Positions 36,258 through 43,894 of a stretch of DNA of 64,000 nt are shown in pieces; within the stretch, counting starts at the first letter, position 1; every line of letters starts with the position of its first letter. A model generated the notes under the pieces. That model ran no database searches, was not told the DNA's origin, and saw only the letters and a list, made by a program, of their open reading frames with translations. The position numbers and the translations under genes are program-made. Source of the DNA: Flavisolibacter longurius (GTDB lineage: Bacteria; Bacteroidota; Bacteroidia; Chitinophagales; Chitinophagaceae); assembly GCA_014163555.1 (NCBI GenBank), contig JACJGO010000002.1, positions 310,001-374,000 on the forward strand, written 5' to 3'.

Positions 36258-36292
36258 AGCCTCTGTCAGCATGCTGACAGAGGCTTTTTGTT
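36258..36292 (+). terminator. Rho-independent terminator after sod
   Basis: A perfect 28-base palindrome at 36258-36285 (AGCCTCTGTCAGCA with its complement) is followed by TTTTTG and a further T-run. Confidence 0.9.
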
Positions 36293-36408
36293 TTTTTATG
36301 GAAAATGTAGCAACCGGATTTTATATGCCGTTTGCGGTTGGACGTGTACACGATCATTTTTGGATGCGCGGTTGCAGGATCATTTGACAACCCTAGCTTT
36401 CTCTAATT

Positions 36409-36553
36409 GCCCCGCCACTTTAGCGCGGGGTTGAAATAATAGCAGCCCTCGTCCTTCACACAACGGCTTTAGCCGAAACAGACGGCATCATTGGACTAAA
36501 GTCCATAAGTAGAATAGCAGCCTTTCTTATCCCCGCCATAAATGGCGGGGCAA
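36409..36553. repeat. REP-like palindromic element, copy 1
   Basis: This roughly 145-bp element in the 570-bp gap after sod has a GCCCCGCC...GCGCGGGG stem at its left, the word ACAACGGCTTTAGCCG in the middle, GGACTAAAGTCC, and the palindrome CCCCGCCATAAATGGCGGGG at 36531-36550. The same order of parts recurs at 46504-46640. The remaining gap, 36554-36700, shows no further structure. Confidence 0.75.
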
Positions 36554-36702
36554 TTGACGAGCGGCAATCTGTGGCCATGGCACTGCGGGTAGTTGTCCAC
36601 TCATCCCGCGCAATGCAAGCATGTTGACAAAAAATGGGTGGAAGGAAAGTTTTCGGGTACAAAGGCTTTGACAAAAGTTTACTTTTTTGGTGATGCTGAA
36701 AA

Positions 36703-36734
36703 CAAAAAAGCCTCCTGCTGAAGCAGGAGGCTTT
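36703..36734 (-). terminator. Terminator of the GH10-like gene
   Basis: AAAGCCTCCTGCT (36707-36719) and AGCAGGAGGCTTT (36722-36734) form the stem; the minus strand continues in a T-run. It lies 29 bp beyond the stop of the gene. Confidence 0.88.
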
Positions 36735-36762
36735 CTCATCGTTATATTATTTTGCTACAAGC

Positions 36763-37992
36763 TTAATTGCCTGCGGAAGCTGAAACTGACGCTGGTCTTT
36801 TGGGCAGCCAGGGCATTTCCGGAATGGAAGCCTGCTCCCGGTAATATTTGTTGCGCAGTACTTCGTTCCAGCCATAGGGGTTTTTATCAAACGTCGTGCT
36901 GCTGAAATAGATCTGTCCCTGTACATTGGGCATGGCCCGGGTAGAGTCAATCTGCCGCGGCAACTCGTTCGGGTTTTTCCAGGCAGCGTTGCTGCCGGCC
37001 CGGTAAATGCCCATGCCGATATAACAATGACGGCCATAGCTGTTTTTGTTCCACCATTCCAAAATAGGCTGAAAGGGTGCCGCCTTGTGCGAGAACTCCC
37101 AATAAATCTGCGGCGATACATAATCGATCCAACCGTTGCGCAGCCATAGCAGCACATCGGCATAAAGGTCATCGTAATTGGTAACGCCGGCCCGGGTAGG
37201 ACTTCCCATCGGGTCTTTGTCCTGGTTACGCCAAACGCCAAAGGGTGAAATCCCAAACTTTACCCAGGGCTTCGTTTCCTTGATGGCCCTCGACAGCTTT
37301 GCCACAATCGAATCGGTGTTGCTGCGGCGCCATTCGTCCTTGCTCATGCCGGTACCGTGTTTCCGGTAAGAGGCCGTATCGGGAAATTCCTTTCCGGCAA
37401 TGCGGTAAGGATAAAAATAGTCATCCATGTGAATGGCGTCCACATCGTAGCGGCTTACCATGTCGGTGATCACATCCACCACCCAGTGCTGCGCATCCTT
37501 GTTGCCCGGGTCAAAATAAAGCGTATTGCCGTATTGAAGGAACCACTCAGGGTGCAGGCGGCTGATATGATTGGGCGCAACCGACGATTTGCCCACCGAC
37601 AATGTAGCCCGGTAGGGGTTCACCCAGGCATGGTACTCAAATCCCCGCTTGTGGGCTTCTTCAATGGTAAACTGCATCGGGTCGTAATACGGTGCCGGGG
37701 CCTTGCCCTGCACACCGGTCAGCCACTGGCTCCAGGGTTCGTAGGGCGAAGGGTAAAGCGCATCGGCGGCGGGCCGTACCTGTACAATGGCGGCATTCAT
37801 CCCGTTACGCTGGTGCATATCCATCTGCCGGATAAATTCGGCTTTTTGGGCTTCCACATCATACTGTCCGCGCCGTGGCCAGTCGATATTATCAACAGAA
37901 GCGATCCATACACCACGAAATTCTGCCTTGGGCTGGGCGGCAGACAAAAGAGAAAGGGACAAAAAGCAAAACAAAAAGGATAGATTCTTCAT
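36763..37992 (-). CDS. Family 10-like glycosyl hydrolase (GHL10/DUF187), exported
   Basis: A 409-residue secreted TIM-barrel hydrolase. The signal peptide ends at LLSAAQ. The domain starts with FRGVWIASVDNIDWP and shows MNAAIVQVRPAADALY, RGFEYHAWVNPYRAT, VDAIHMDDYFYPY and ISPFGVWRNQD, the usual marks of this family. An acidic pair in HMDDYF is a likely part of the active site. The related YngK proteins are thought to act on cell-wall or glycan material. ATG 37992 is preferred to the GTG at 37998. It is not linked to the SusC/SusD genes. Confidence 0.9.
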   Translation of the reverse strand: MKNLSFLFCFLSLSLLSAAQPKAEFRGVWIASVDNIDWPRRGQYDVEAQKAEFIRQMDMHQRNGMNAAIVQVRPAADALYPSPYEPWSQWLTGVQGKAPAPYYDPMQFTIEEAHKRGFEYHAWVNPYRATLSVGKSSVAPNHISRLHPEWFLQYGNTLYFDPGNKDAQHWVVDVITDMVSRYDVDAIHMDDYFYPYRIAGKEFPDTASYRKHGTGMSKDEWRRSNTDSIVAKLSRAIKETKPWVKFGISPFGVWRNQDKDPMGSPTRAGVTNYDDLYADVLLWLRNGWIDYVSPQIYWEFSHKAAPFQPILEWWNKNSYGRHCYIGMGIYRAGSNAAWKNPNELPRQIDSTRAMPNVQGQIYFSSTTFDKNPYGWNEVLRNKYYREQASIPEMPWLPKRPASVSASAGN

Positions 37993-38165
37993 AGTCACTG
38001 ATGAGAGGGTGAAGATAGGAAAACTGGGCAGGGCGGAAGAATCGGGCGAACTGTAAAAACGTTAATTCCTGATTTGGAGACAGAGAGGCAAGAAGGCAAC
38101 GGGGCAATGCGTTGCAGAATTTTTGGGGAAAGCTGTTTTCAATTTTCCGTCTTTCCGAAAATAGT

Positions 38166-38630
38166 TTACGCGGCACCGTTGCTGCGCAATTTATCGAGCA
38201 GCAGCGTCAGGTGTTCCGCTTCTTCTTCCGAAAGGCCGCCCATGAGACTGTGGTCCATGGCTTCGGCCTGTTCGTCCAGTTTTTTCAGGAGCTCCTGCCC
38301 TTTTTCGGAGATCACCACATCTACCAGGCGCTTGTCCTTGGAGCAGGGTGATTTTTGCACGAGGCCTTTCAGCACCAGGCGGTCCACAATGCGGCTGGTA
38401 TCGCTCATCTTATCCAGCATCCGTTCGCGGATCTGCAGGGTGGAAAGCGGCTGGGGATGCGCCCCGCGTAAAATGCGCAGGATGTTGTATTGCTGGTGGG
38501 TAATGTCATCCTTCGCCAAAAAGCCTTTGATCCTTTCAATGGCCCAGCCATAGGTGTAAAGAAGATTGATCAGGGCTTTCTGCCGGCCGTTGCGAAAGGT
38601 TTGCTGGTGAATTTCTTTTTCAATACCCAT
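38166..38630 (-). CDS. MarR family transcriptional regulator
   Basis: A 154-residue winged-helix repressor. The core is ITHQQYNILRILRGAHPQPL, STLQIRERMLDKMSDTSRIV and the wing DRLVLKGLVQKSPCSKDKR with VDVVISEKGQELL. The N- and C-terminal helices for dimerisation are present. Cys in the wing (SPCSKDKR) might sense oxidants, but this is only a guess. ATG 38630 is chosen because a perfect -7 element, TAATTTTG, ends five bases before it. It lies downstream of the radical SAM gene on the same strand but has its own promoter. Confidence 0.9.
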   Translation of the reverse strand: MGIEKEIHQQTFRNGRQKALINLLYTYGWAIERIKGFLAKDDITHQQYNILRILRGAHPQPLSTLQIRERMLDKMSDTSRIVDRLVLKGLVQKSPCSKDKRLVDVVISEKGQELLKKLDEQAEAMDHSLMGGLSEEEAEHLTLLLDKLRSNGAA

Positions 38631-38635
38631 CTTTT

Positions 38636-38669
38636 CAAAATTAGCAATATGCAATATGCAATTGGCAAA
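38636..38669 (-). promoter_or_regulatory. Promoter of the MarR gene
   Basis: On the minus strand, TAATTTTG (38643-38636) matches TAnnTTTG and TTTG (38669-38666) lies 22 bp upstream. Five bases separate the -7 element from the ATG. Confidence 0.5.
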
Positions 38670-38717
38670 GGGTTAGGAAAAATTTTAAAATGTCTTCCGA
38701 TTGCATATTGCATATTG
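38645..38717. repeat. Inverted repeat upstream of marR
   Basis: CAATATGCAATATGCAAT at 38645-38662 is the exact reverse complement of 38700-38717. Each arm is itself two tandem GCAATAT units. It overlaps the -33 region of the marR promoter, so it could be a MarR operator, although the plain tandem structure also fits a neutral intergenic repeat. Confidence 0.6.
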
Positions 38718-38733
38718 TCCATTGCCGATTGGT

Positions 38734-39759
38734 CTATCCCCAAACTTTCACACCTTCGGAGCAGTTGGCGCAGATATCGATGTTCTTTCGGCTTTGCAAA
38801 ACCTGGCTCCGAAAGTTTTTATAATCCCCGTTTTGCCAAAGCTCTTTGAACGGCTGCTGTCGCAGAGAGCCAAGCTTGTGCTGTGCATCCTTATCAAAAC
38901 AGCAGGGAACCACGGTGCCGTCCCAGGTAATCACGGGATCGTGCCAGAGGCGCCAGCAATGGTTGGCATTGTTTCCTTTGAAAGCGTATTTGCCTTCCTT
39001 GTCTTTTTTGTAACGGCTGTATTTATTATTGGCGGGAATCAATTGGTTGGGATCGTTTTCGTAGTCGTAGACTTGCGCGGTTTTCAGCCATACGTCGTCC
39101 ACACCAATTTCTTTCGCCAGCCGTTTTACATCTTCAATCTGGTGCTCGTTGTGGCGCACCACCAGGAACTGGAAAACCACGAAAGGCGTTTTACTCTTTA
39201 ATTCTTTTTTCCATTTGACAATATTGGCGGCGCCCTGCAGCACTTTCTCCAGGTTGCCGCCCACACGGTACTGCTTGTAGGTTTCCTGCGTGGTGCCGTC
39301 AATGGAAATGATCAGGCGATCAAGCCCGCTTTCCACCGTTTTTTTGGCGGCGGCATCGGTAAGATAATGGGCATTGGTGGAAGTGGCCGTGTAAATTTTT
39401 TTGGCCGAAGCGTATTGCACCATCTCCAGGAAAGCCGGGTTGAGATAAGGTTCCCCCTGGAAATAAAACACAAGGTAAAGCAGCTCTTTGTGCAACTGGT
39501 CGATGGTTTCGCGGAAAAAATCCTTTTGCAGCATGCCCGTGGGACGGGTAAAGGCCCGCAGCCCGCTTGGACATTCGGGGCAGCGCAGGTTGCAGGAAGT
39601 TGTCGGCTCAAAGGAAATGGAAACCGGGTAGCCCCACTGCACGGGTTTTTGGGTCCACTTGCTCACCTGGTAGGAAGCCAGCACCTTAGCGGCGTTCAGG
39701 GCCCGACGGGGGGTAAGTTTTCCAAAAAGATTCAGGCTGTCGCTCCAGTTCCATGGCAT
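38734..39759 (-). CDS. Radical SAM protein with SPASM domain
   Basis: A 341-residue iron-sulfur enzyme that uses S-adenosylmethionine radical chemistry. The radical SAM cluster motif is CNLRCPEC with Cys56, Cys60 and Cys63. SAM-binding strands follow (YTATSTNAHYL, RLIISIDGTTQETY). A C-terminal SPASM-like part has VVPCCFD and CANCSEG, which would bind extra iron-sulfur clusters. Such enzymes modify peptides or sugars. ATG 39759 is chosen because a consensus -7 element lies directly before it; an upstream extension to 39930 lacks family similarity. It is divergent from an ATP-grasp-like gene, which might work with it. Confidence 0.9.
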   Translation of the reverse strand: MPWNWSDSLNLFGKLTPRRALNAAKVLASYQVSKWTQKPVQWGYPVSISFEPTTSCNLRCPECPSGLRAFTRPTGMLQKDFFRETIDQLHKELLYLVFYFQGEPYLNPAFLEMVQYASAKKIYTATSTNAHYLTDAAAKKTVESGLDRLIISIDGTTQETYKQYRVGGNLEKVLQGAANIVKWKKELKSKTPFVVFQFLVVRHNEHQIEDVKRLAKEIGVDDVWLKTAQVYDYENDPNQLIPANNKYSRYKKDKEGKYAFKGNNANHCWRLWHDPVITWDGTVVPCCFDKDAQHKLGSLRQQPFKELWQNGDYKNFRSQVLQSRKNIDICANCSEGVKVWG

Positions 39760-39763
39760 GCGG

Positions 39764-39771
39764 CAAAGATA
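39764..39771 (-). promoter_or_regulatory. -7 element of the radical SAM gene
   Basis: On the minus strand TATCTTTG (39771-39764) precedes the ATG at 39759 by four bases, the same layout as the GNAT gene at 13401. Confidence 0.5.
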
Positions 39772-39891
39772 AGCAGCCGTCTTTACCGGTTGCCGATCCG
39801 TTTTCTTTCCGCCAAACTGTGATTGCGCACCAGCGATTTGCTCCTTTTTTCCTGGGCACACCCTTACCTTGCACCCTTTTAAGGCATAACT

Positions 39892-40704
39892 GTGGCAACC
39901 ATCCTTTATCTCACTGATCTTTATTACCAAGCGCAGGGCAGAAATTATTATGAAGAAGACCTTTTTTTAACCGGCAGGCTCAAGGATCATTTTGATCTCC
40001 TGCTGGCACATCCGCAACAGGCGCTTTCATTTTTACAGTATGCTGACCTCATTGTTTTTCGCAATACCGGCCCGGTGATGGGTTACAAAGCGTACTTTGC
40101 CCAATTTGTACAAGCCGTGCAGGAGCAAGGCATTCTTACCTTCAACTCATTTGACGGCAAAGCCGATATGAAGGGAAAAGACTACCTGCTGCAGTTGACC
40201 CGGGAAGGGTACCCGGTGATTCCTACTGTTGAAAGGTTGGATGAGCTGGCACAATTGGGTACTCCGGAGAAATATATTGTCAAACTAAAAGACGGCGCCG
40301 ACTCGATCGGCATGCAGGTGCTGGCAAAAGAAGAATTATTACAAATCACCTTGCAGGATCAGTTGATTCAGCCTTTTATTCCTTTTGTCTACGAGGTTTC
40401 CTTTTATTACCTGAACAACCGGTTTCAATATGCCCTGTATGCACCGGACAGGGAAAAACGCTGGGACCTGAAAGCATACGCACCAACGGAAGACGATCTG
40501 GCGTTTGCGCAACGCTTTATCCAGTGGAACAACATGGCCCGCGGCATTGTGCGGGTAGATGCCTGCCGCTTGCCGGATGGCCGGCTTTTGCTGGTGGAAC
40601 TGGAGGACCTGAACCCGTTTTTATCGCTTGATGCCTTGAACTTGGAGGCCAGGGAAGGATTCGTTTCTAATTTTATTAATGTTTTAAAAAGTGCACTGGC
40701 TTAA
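39892..40704 (+). CDS. ATP-grasp superfamily-like protein
   Basis: A 270-residue protein with an ATP-grasp pattern, starting at GTG. The N-terminal part resembles a pre-ATP-grasp fold (ILYLTDLYYQ, ADLIVFRNTGPVMGY). The ATP site is suggested by EKYIVKLKDGADSIGMQVL, and the metal-binding end by GIVRVDACRLPDGRLLLVEL followed by EDLNPFLSLDAL. ATP-grasp enzymes form amide bonds between a carboxylate and an amine. It is divergent from the radical SAM gene across 132 bp. Pairing of ATP-grasp and radical SAM enzymes is known in peptide-modifying pathways, but no precursor peptide is seen here. Confidence 0.7.
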   Translation: MATILYLTDLYYQAQGRNYYEEDLFLTGRLKDHFDLLLAHPQQALSFLQYADLIVFRNTGPVMGYKAYFAQFVQAVQEQGILTFNSFDGKADMKGKDYLLQLTREGYPVIPTVERLDELAQLGTPEKYIVKLKDGADSIGMQVLAKEELLQITLQDQLIQPFIPFVYEVSFYYLNNRFQYALYAPDREKRWDLKAYAPTEDDLAFAQRFIQWNNMARGIVRVDACRLPDGRLLLVELEDLNPFLSLDALNLEAREGFVSNFINVLKSALA

Positions 40705-40818
40705 TGTTTTAATAACCTGCGGAAGGATTTATTTGCTTCGGAAACCTTGTTTTTTCATGCACAGCCAGTTATAACAATTCATCAACAGGATTGACCGTTA
40801 TTTGCAGGCGAATTTCCC

Positions 40819-41589
40819 GTGGCAAAACGAAAATCAAATAGTTCCCTGCGTCCTTTTCTGTGGCTGACCCTTCTATCGGCCGGCTGTTTTTTTGCCTACC
40901 TGTTTTACCTCTGGGCCGTTACACCCGGACCCAGTTCGGTGCGGTACGAAGAATTTGGCATTTCCATTCCATCCCGGTACGAGATCCACGGCATTGACGT
41001 AAGCCGCTACCAGCAAACCGTCTCGTGGGGCCTGGTAAAGCAAATGAAAGTGAAGAACGTGCAGATTGGCTTTGCCTTTATCAAAGCAACCGAGGGCACC
41101 AACCTGGTGGACCCGCTTTTTAAACGCAACTGGAAAAAGGCCAAAGAAGCCGGGGTTACCCGCGGCGCCTACCATTTTTTCAACCCGAAAAAGGATGGAA
41201 AAAGCCAGGCCAAACGTTTTCTCAGCACGGTAAAGCTGGAAAGCGGCGACCTGCCACCCGTGCTGGATATTGAAAAAGGCTGGAACCTTCCCAAAGCAAA
41301 AATTCAGCAGGAGGTAAAGGTTTGGCTGGATGCCGTGGAAGCCGCAACCGGCGTGAAACCGATCATTTATACCTATGTGACCTTTTACGAAAAATATCTC
41401 AAGGGTAGCTTTGACGATTACCCGCTGTGGATCGCCCATTATTACCAGCCCAACAGTCCGCGGATTAAACGTTCCTGGCAGTTTTGGCAGCACAGCGAAG
41501 AAGGCCGTGTGAACGGCATTCGCTCCAAGGTGGACTTTAATGTTTTTAACGGCGACTCAGCGGACTTCCGCGCCTTGCTGGTGCCGTGA
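40819..41589 (+). CDS. GH25 family lysozyme, membrane-anchored
   Basis: A 256-residue muramidase that cuts the MurNAc-GlcNAc bond of peptidoglycan. It starts at GTG with an N-terminal membrane helix at about 12-33. The catalytic domain begins at residue 57 with HGIDVSRYQ (Asp60), followed by FAFIKATEGTNLVDP, RGAYHFFNP and PPVLDIEKGW (Asp150, Glu152, the catalytic acid). The end is WQFWQHSEEG and VDFNVFNG, typical of the family. It stands alone between unrelated genes. A role in cell-wall remodelling is more likely than in defence. Confidence 0.92.
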   Translation: MAKRKSNSSLRPFLWLTLLSAGCFFAYLFYLWAVTPGPSSVRYEEFGISIPSRYEIHGIDVSRYQQTVSWGLVKQMKVKNVQIGFAFIKATEGTNLVDPLFKRNWKKAKEAGVTRGAYHFFNPKKDGKSQAKRFLSTVKLESGDLPPVLDIEKGWNLPKAKIQQEVKVWLDAVEAATGVKPIIYTYVTFYEKYLKGSFDDYPLWIAHYYQPNSPRIKRSWQFWQHSEEGRVNGIRSKVDFNVFNGDSADFRALLVP

Positions 41590-41592
41590 CCC

Positions 41593-41679
41593 GTTCACAA
41601 GTTCACTCGTTCACGAGTTTACGCGTTGCTATTCACAAGTTGAGAGGTTTTCAACTTGCGAACGAGTGAACCTGTGAAC
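41593..41679. repeat. Long imperfect inverted repeat of GTTCAC words
   Basis: The 27-base left arm at 41593-41619 and the right arm at 41653-41679 are complementary at 24 of 27 positions. An inner hairpin, CAAGTTGA (41636-41643) with TCAACTTG (41651-41658), overlaps the loop. The arms are built of repeated GTTCAC words. It fills almost all of the 109-bp gap. Confidence 0.7.
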
Positions 41680-41698
41680 TCGCGAACTTTGCTGCATC

Positions 41699-41938
41699 AT
41701 GGATGAATACAACCAGGGCTGGGACCCTGAGGTCAAACGTTATTTCCGCAAGATCATGAACTCTTTTGGGGTAGGTGCCATCTGGCTCCTGTTTATGTCT
41801 ACCCTGGGATTGTTCCTGCGCATGGGTTATGTGCGCAATGGTTTGGATGCTTACAATATTGTGTTCTACCTGCTACTGCTTGTCAGCCTTCCACTGCTGC
41901 TCTTTTATTTTTACCGGGTATGGCGCAGGAGGGAGTGA
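41699..41938 (+). CDS. Small two-helix membrane protein
   Basis: A 79-residue protein with two membrane helices, about 22-40 (GVGAIWLLFMSTLGLFLRM) and 50-70 (NIVFYLLLLVSLPLLLFYFY), and a basic C-terminus (RVWRRRE). No family function is known to me. It starts shortly after a near-consensus -7 element, AACTTTG, seven bases before the ATG. Similar small membrane proteins are common in this group of bacteria. Confidence 0.75.
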   Translation: MDEYNQGWDPEVKRYFRKIMNSFGVGAIWLLFMSTLGLFLRMGYVRNGLDAYNIVFYLLLLVSLPLLLFYFYRVWRRRE

Positions 41939-41947
41939 GGGAGTTGG

Positions 41948-41984
41948 GATATTGCGATATTGCGATATTGGGATATCAGGATAT
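41948..41984. repeat. Tandem GATATTGCG repeat
   Basis: Three to four units of the 9-mer GATATTGCG, progressively degenerating to GGATATCAGGATATT, follow the stop of the small membrane protein gene. Confidence 0.6.
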
Positions 41985-42058
41985 TTTAATTTCCTTGGTT
42001 GTTCGTAGTTTCTGATAAACTGCTCGAAGCTCACAGCGCAATGTTCGCAGCTTTTCTC

Positions 42059-42481
42059 TCAGGAAGAATGATCGGCCACGATCACCCACTGTCCTTTTAT
42101 TTTACGCAGCAATAAATTGTAATGGCCGCTAAGGTCACCGATGGTGCGTTTCAGCATCCATTTTCCTACTACATAATAATAGTCCGGAGAAAGTTTTTTT
42201 ACCACGAGAATATCGAACGAAAGTTTGCCCATGGCGGTAGTGTCAGGATAACCGCGTTTGTAATTGTCCAGCGTTTCCTGCCAGCCCCATTTCACACCAT
42301 TTTTCCCGATAAACATCAGCGAATCACTCTTCCAATACGTTTGCATAAAGCCTTCCAAATCGCCGCGGTTCCAGGATTCTGTTTGTACAAGAAGAAGTTT
42401 TTTGATCTCGCTTTCCTCCACGGTTTGTGCAGCCGTAGCAAACGATGTAAAAAGAAAAAGGGCCAGCCAAAGGTTCTTCAT
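42059..42481 (-). CDS. DUF4440/SnoaL-like exported protein
   Basis: A 140-residue protein with a signal peptide (cut after FATAAQ). The mature part fits the NTF2-like DUF4440 fold: an N-terminal helix EIKKLLLVQTESWNRGDLEG, FMQTYWKSDSLMFIG, and the strands YYYVVGKWMLKRT and HYNLLLRKIKGQWVIVADHSS. These small cone-shaped proteins bind ligands or act as simple enzymes; here the ligand is unknown. A near-consensus -7 element, TATCTTTC, lies upstream on the minus strand. It stands alone. Confidence 0.85.
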   Translation of the reverse strand: MKNLWLALFLFTSFATAAQTVEESEIKKLLLVQTESWNRGDLEGFMQTYWKSDSLMFIGKNGVKWGWQETLDNYKRGYPDTTAMGKLSFDILVVKKLSPDYYYVVGKWMLKRTIGDLSGHYNLLLRKIKGQWVIVADHSS

Positions 42482-42681
42482 GTTTTCTTTTTGGAAAGAT
42501 AGTCAATGTCAACAGTCAATCGACAAGAAGCAACCGGCAAATCCCAAAGAACAAAAAGCTGTTTACTTGAAGATGCGAAACCGAAGACGTAAGAGTAGTG
42601 AAACAACAAACGACACAATTCGTGCAAAAATCTGTGTTTAAACCCTCTGTTAATCCTTCGCCAATGCTGGCAATCTGCGGT

Positions 42682-42689
42682 TACCTTTG
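42682..42689 (+). promoter_or_regulatory. -7 element of the SCO-fur operon
   Basis: TACCTTTG matches TAnnTTTG exactly and lies 20 bp before the ATG at 42710. Confidence 0.45.
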
Positions 42690-42709
42690 CGGGTGCAAAA
42701 TGCTGCGTC

Positions 42710-43318
42710 ATGTCGAAAAAAACCATCTTTTACGTTGCGTTCTTCACAGTGCTGGTGCTGGGTTTTTATTATGCGCTTTCTTCCACCATTCCCGGTTTCG
42801 GTAAGAAACGTTTCCCGCCGATTGCCAAAGTTGAGCCCTTTGCCTTCACCAACCAGGATGGAAAGACCGTTACCCACGAAGCCCTGAAAGGTAAAGTAGC
42901 CGTAGTGAATTTCTTTTTTACAACCTGCACCTCGGTTTGTCCGCGTATGAATAACAACATCAAGTCGCAGTACCTGGACCTGCAGGATAACCCGGATGTG
43001 ATCTTTCTTTCCCTTACTTCCGACCCGCAGCGGGATTCGGTGCCCGTATTAAAACGCTATGCGGATTCGATGCAGGTAAACACGGCCAAATGGCAATTCC
43101 TTACTGGCCGGAAAGACAGCCTCTATAAAACCGCCCGTTACAGCTTCCGCATCGACGACCCCAATAATTTTGTGAGCAACGAAAGCGTGGACTTTTTACA
43201 CACGCAGTTTATTGCCCTGGTGAATAAGAAAAGTGAAGTGGTAAAAATTTATGACGGACTGAAACCATCGGAATTGAGCTCCCTGGACGAAGACATCAAA
43301 AACCTCCTAAACGACTGA
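42710..43318 (+). CDS. SCO1/SenC family protein, copper chaperone
   Basis: A 202-residue thioredoxin-fold protein anchored by an N-terminal helix (about 6-23). It helps build the copper site of cytochrome oxidase. The copper motif is CTSVC (Cys73 and Cys77), and the distant ligand is His164 in DFLHTQF. FLSLTSDPQRDSVPVL is the typical SCO middle part. Its stop overlaps the fur-type ATG by one base (TGATG), so both are co-translated. No cytochrome oxidase genes are nearby. Confidence 0.93.
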   Translation: MSKKTIFYVAFFTVLVLGFYYALSSTIPGFGKKRFPPIAKVEPFAFTNQDGKTVTHEALKGKVAVVNFFFTTCTSVCPRMNNNIKSQYLDLQDNPDVIFLSLTSDPQRDSVPVLKRYADSMQVNTAKWQFLTGRKDSLYKTARYSFRIDDPNNFVSNESVDFLHTQFIALVNKKSEVVKIYDGLKPSELSSLDEDIKNLLND

Positions 43319-43758
43319 TGGAACCGAAAAGCGTGACCACCCGACTGAATGATATTCTGCACCGCCGGCAACTCAGTTCCACCGAAAGCCGGCGCAAGAT
43401 TCTTTCGCTGTTTTTAAGCAGCAACGATGCACTGACGCACGGCGCCATTGAAAAAGAAGTGGGCGATAAATACGACCGGGTGACCATCTATCGTACGCTG
43501 CAAACTTTTGAAGAGAAAGGCATCATTCATACCATTCCTACCGCCGATAACTCCGTGCATTATGCGCTGTGCAAAGAATGTGAAGAAGGCCATCACCACG
43601 ATGATCACGTGCATTTCATTTGCTCGAATTGCGAAAAAACCATTTGCCTGGATGATGTGGTGTCACCGAAGATGGACCTGCCGGCAGGCTATGTTGCCGA
43701 TAATGTGCAGGTGGTGATTCATGGCGTGTGCAAAGACTGTCAGAACCATGATTCGTAG
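43318..43758 (+). CDS. Fur family transcriptional regulator
   Basis: A 146-residue metal-responsive repressor. The winged helix is LSSTESRRKILSLFLSSN with DRVTIYRTLQTFEEKGIIH. The metal part has HYALCKECEEGHHHDDHVHF, a dense His cluster, and two CxxC pairs (CSNC and CKDC) that would hold the structural zinc. The His-rich loop fits a zinc (Zur) or peroxide (PerR) sensor as well as iron; I cannot choose. It overlaps the SCO gene by one base, so it might control it in response to metal. Confidence 0.9.
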   Translation: MEPKSVTTRLNDILHRRQLSSTESRRKILSLFLSSNDALTHGAIEKEVGDKYDRVTIYRTLQTFEEKGIIHTIPTADNSVHYALCKECEEGHHHDDHVHFICSNCEKTICLDDVVSPKMDLPAGYVADNVQVVIHGVCKDCQNHDS

Positions 43759-43785
43759 GATGTGTAAGATTGAAATGATAATAAT

Positions 43786-43816
43786 ACAAAAGCCGTTCAC
43801 ATGAACGGCTTTTGTA
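43786..43816. terminator. Bidirectional terminator between fur and S9 peptidase genes
   Basis: ACAAAAGCCGTTCA (43786-43799) pairs with TGAACGGCTTTTGT (43802-43815), with A and T runs inside the stem. Confidence 0.85.
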
Positions 43817-43894
43817 TTTATAACAGGTAGAATGATAGTTATTCTAAAATAATCCCAAACATCCCATCTATCCTATCCATCCCAGTTCAGATAG

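Noticed and set aside
36409-36553. CRISPR-like repeats
   Set aside because: Repeats are palindromic, differ from each other and lack regular spacers; no cas genes are present.
39760-39930. Longer start for the radical SAM protein
   Set aside because: It would run over the consensus -7 element and into the divergent gene; the added residues show no family pattern.
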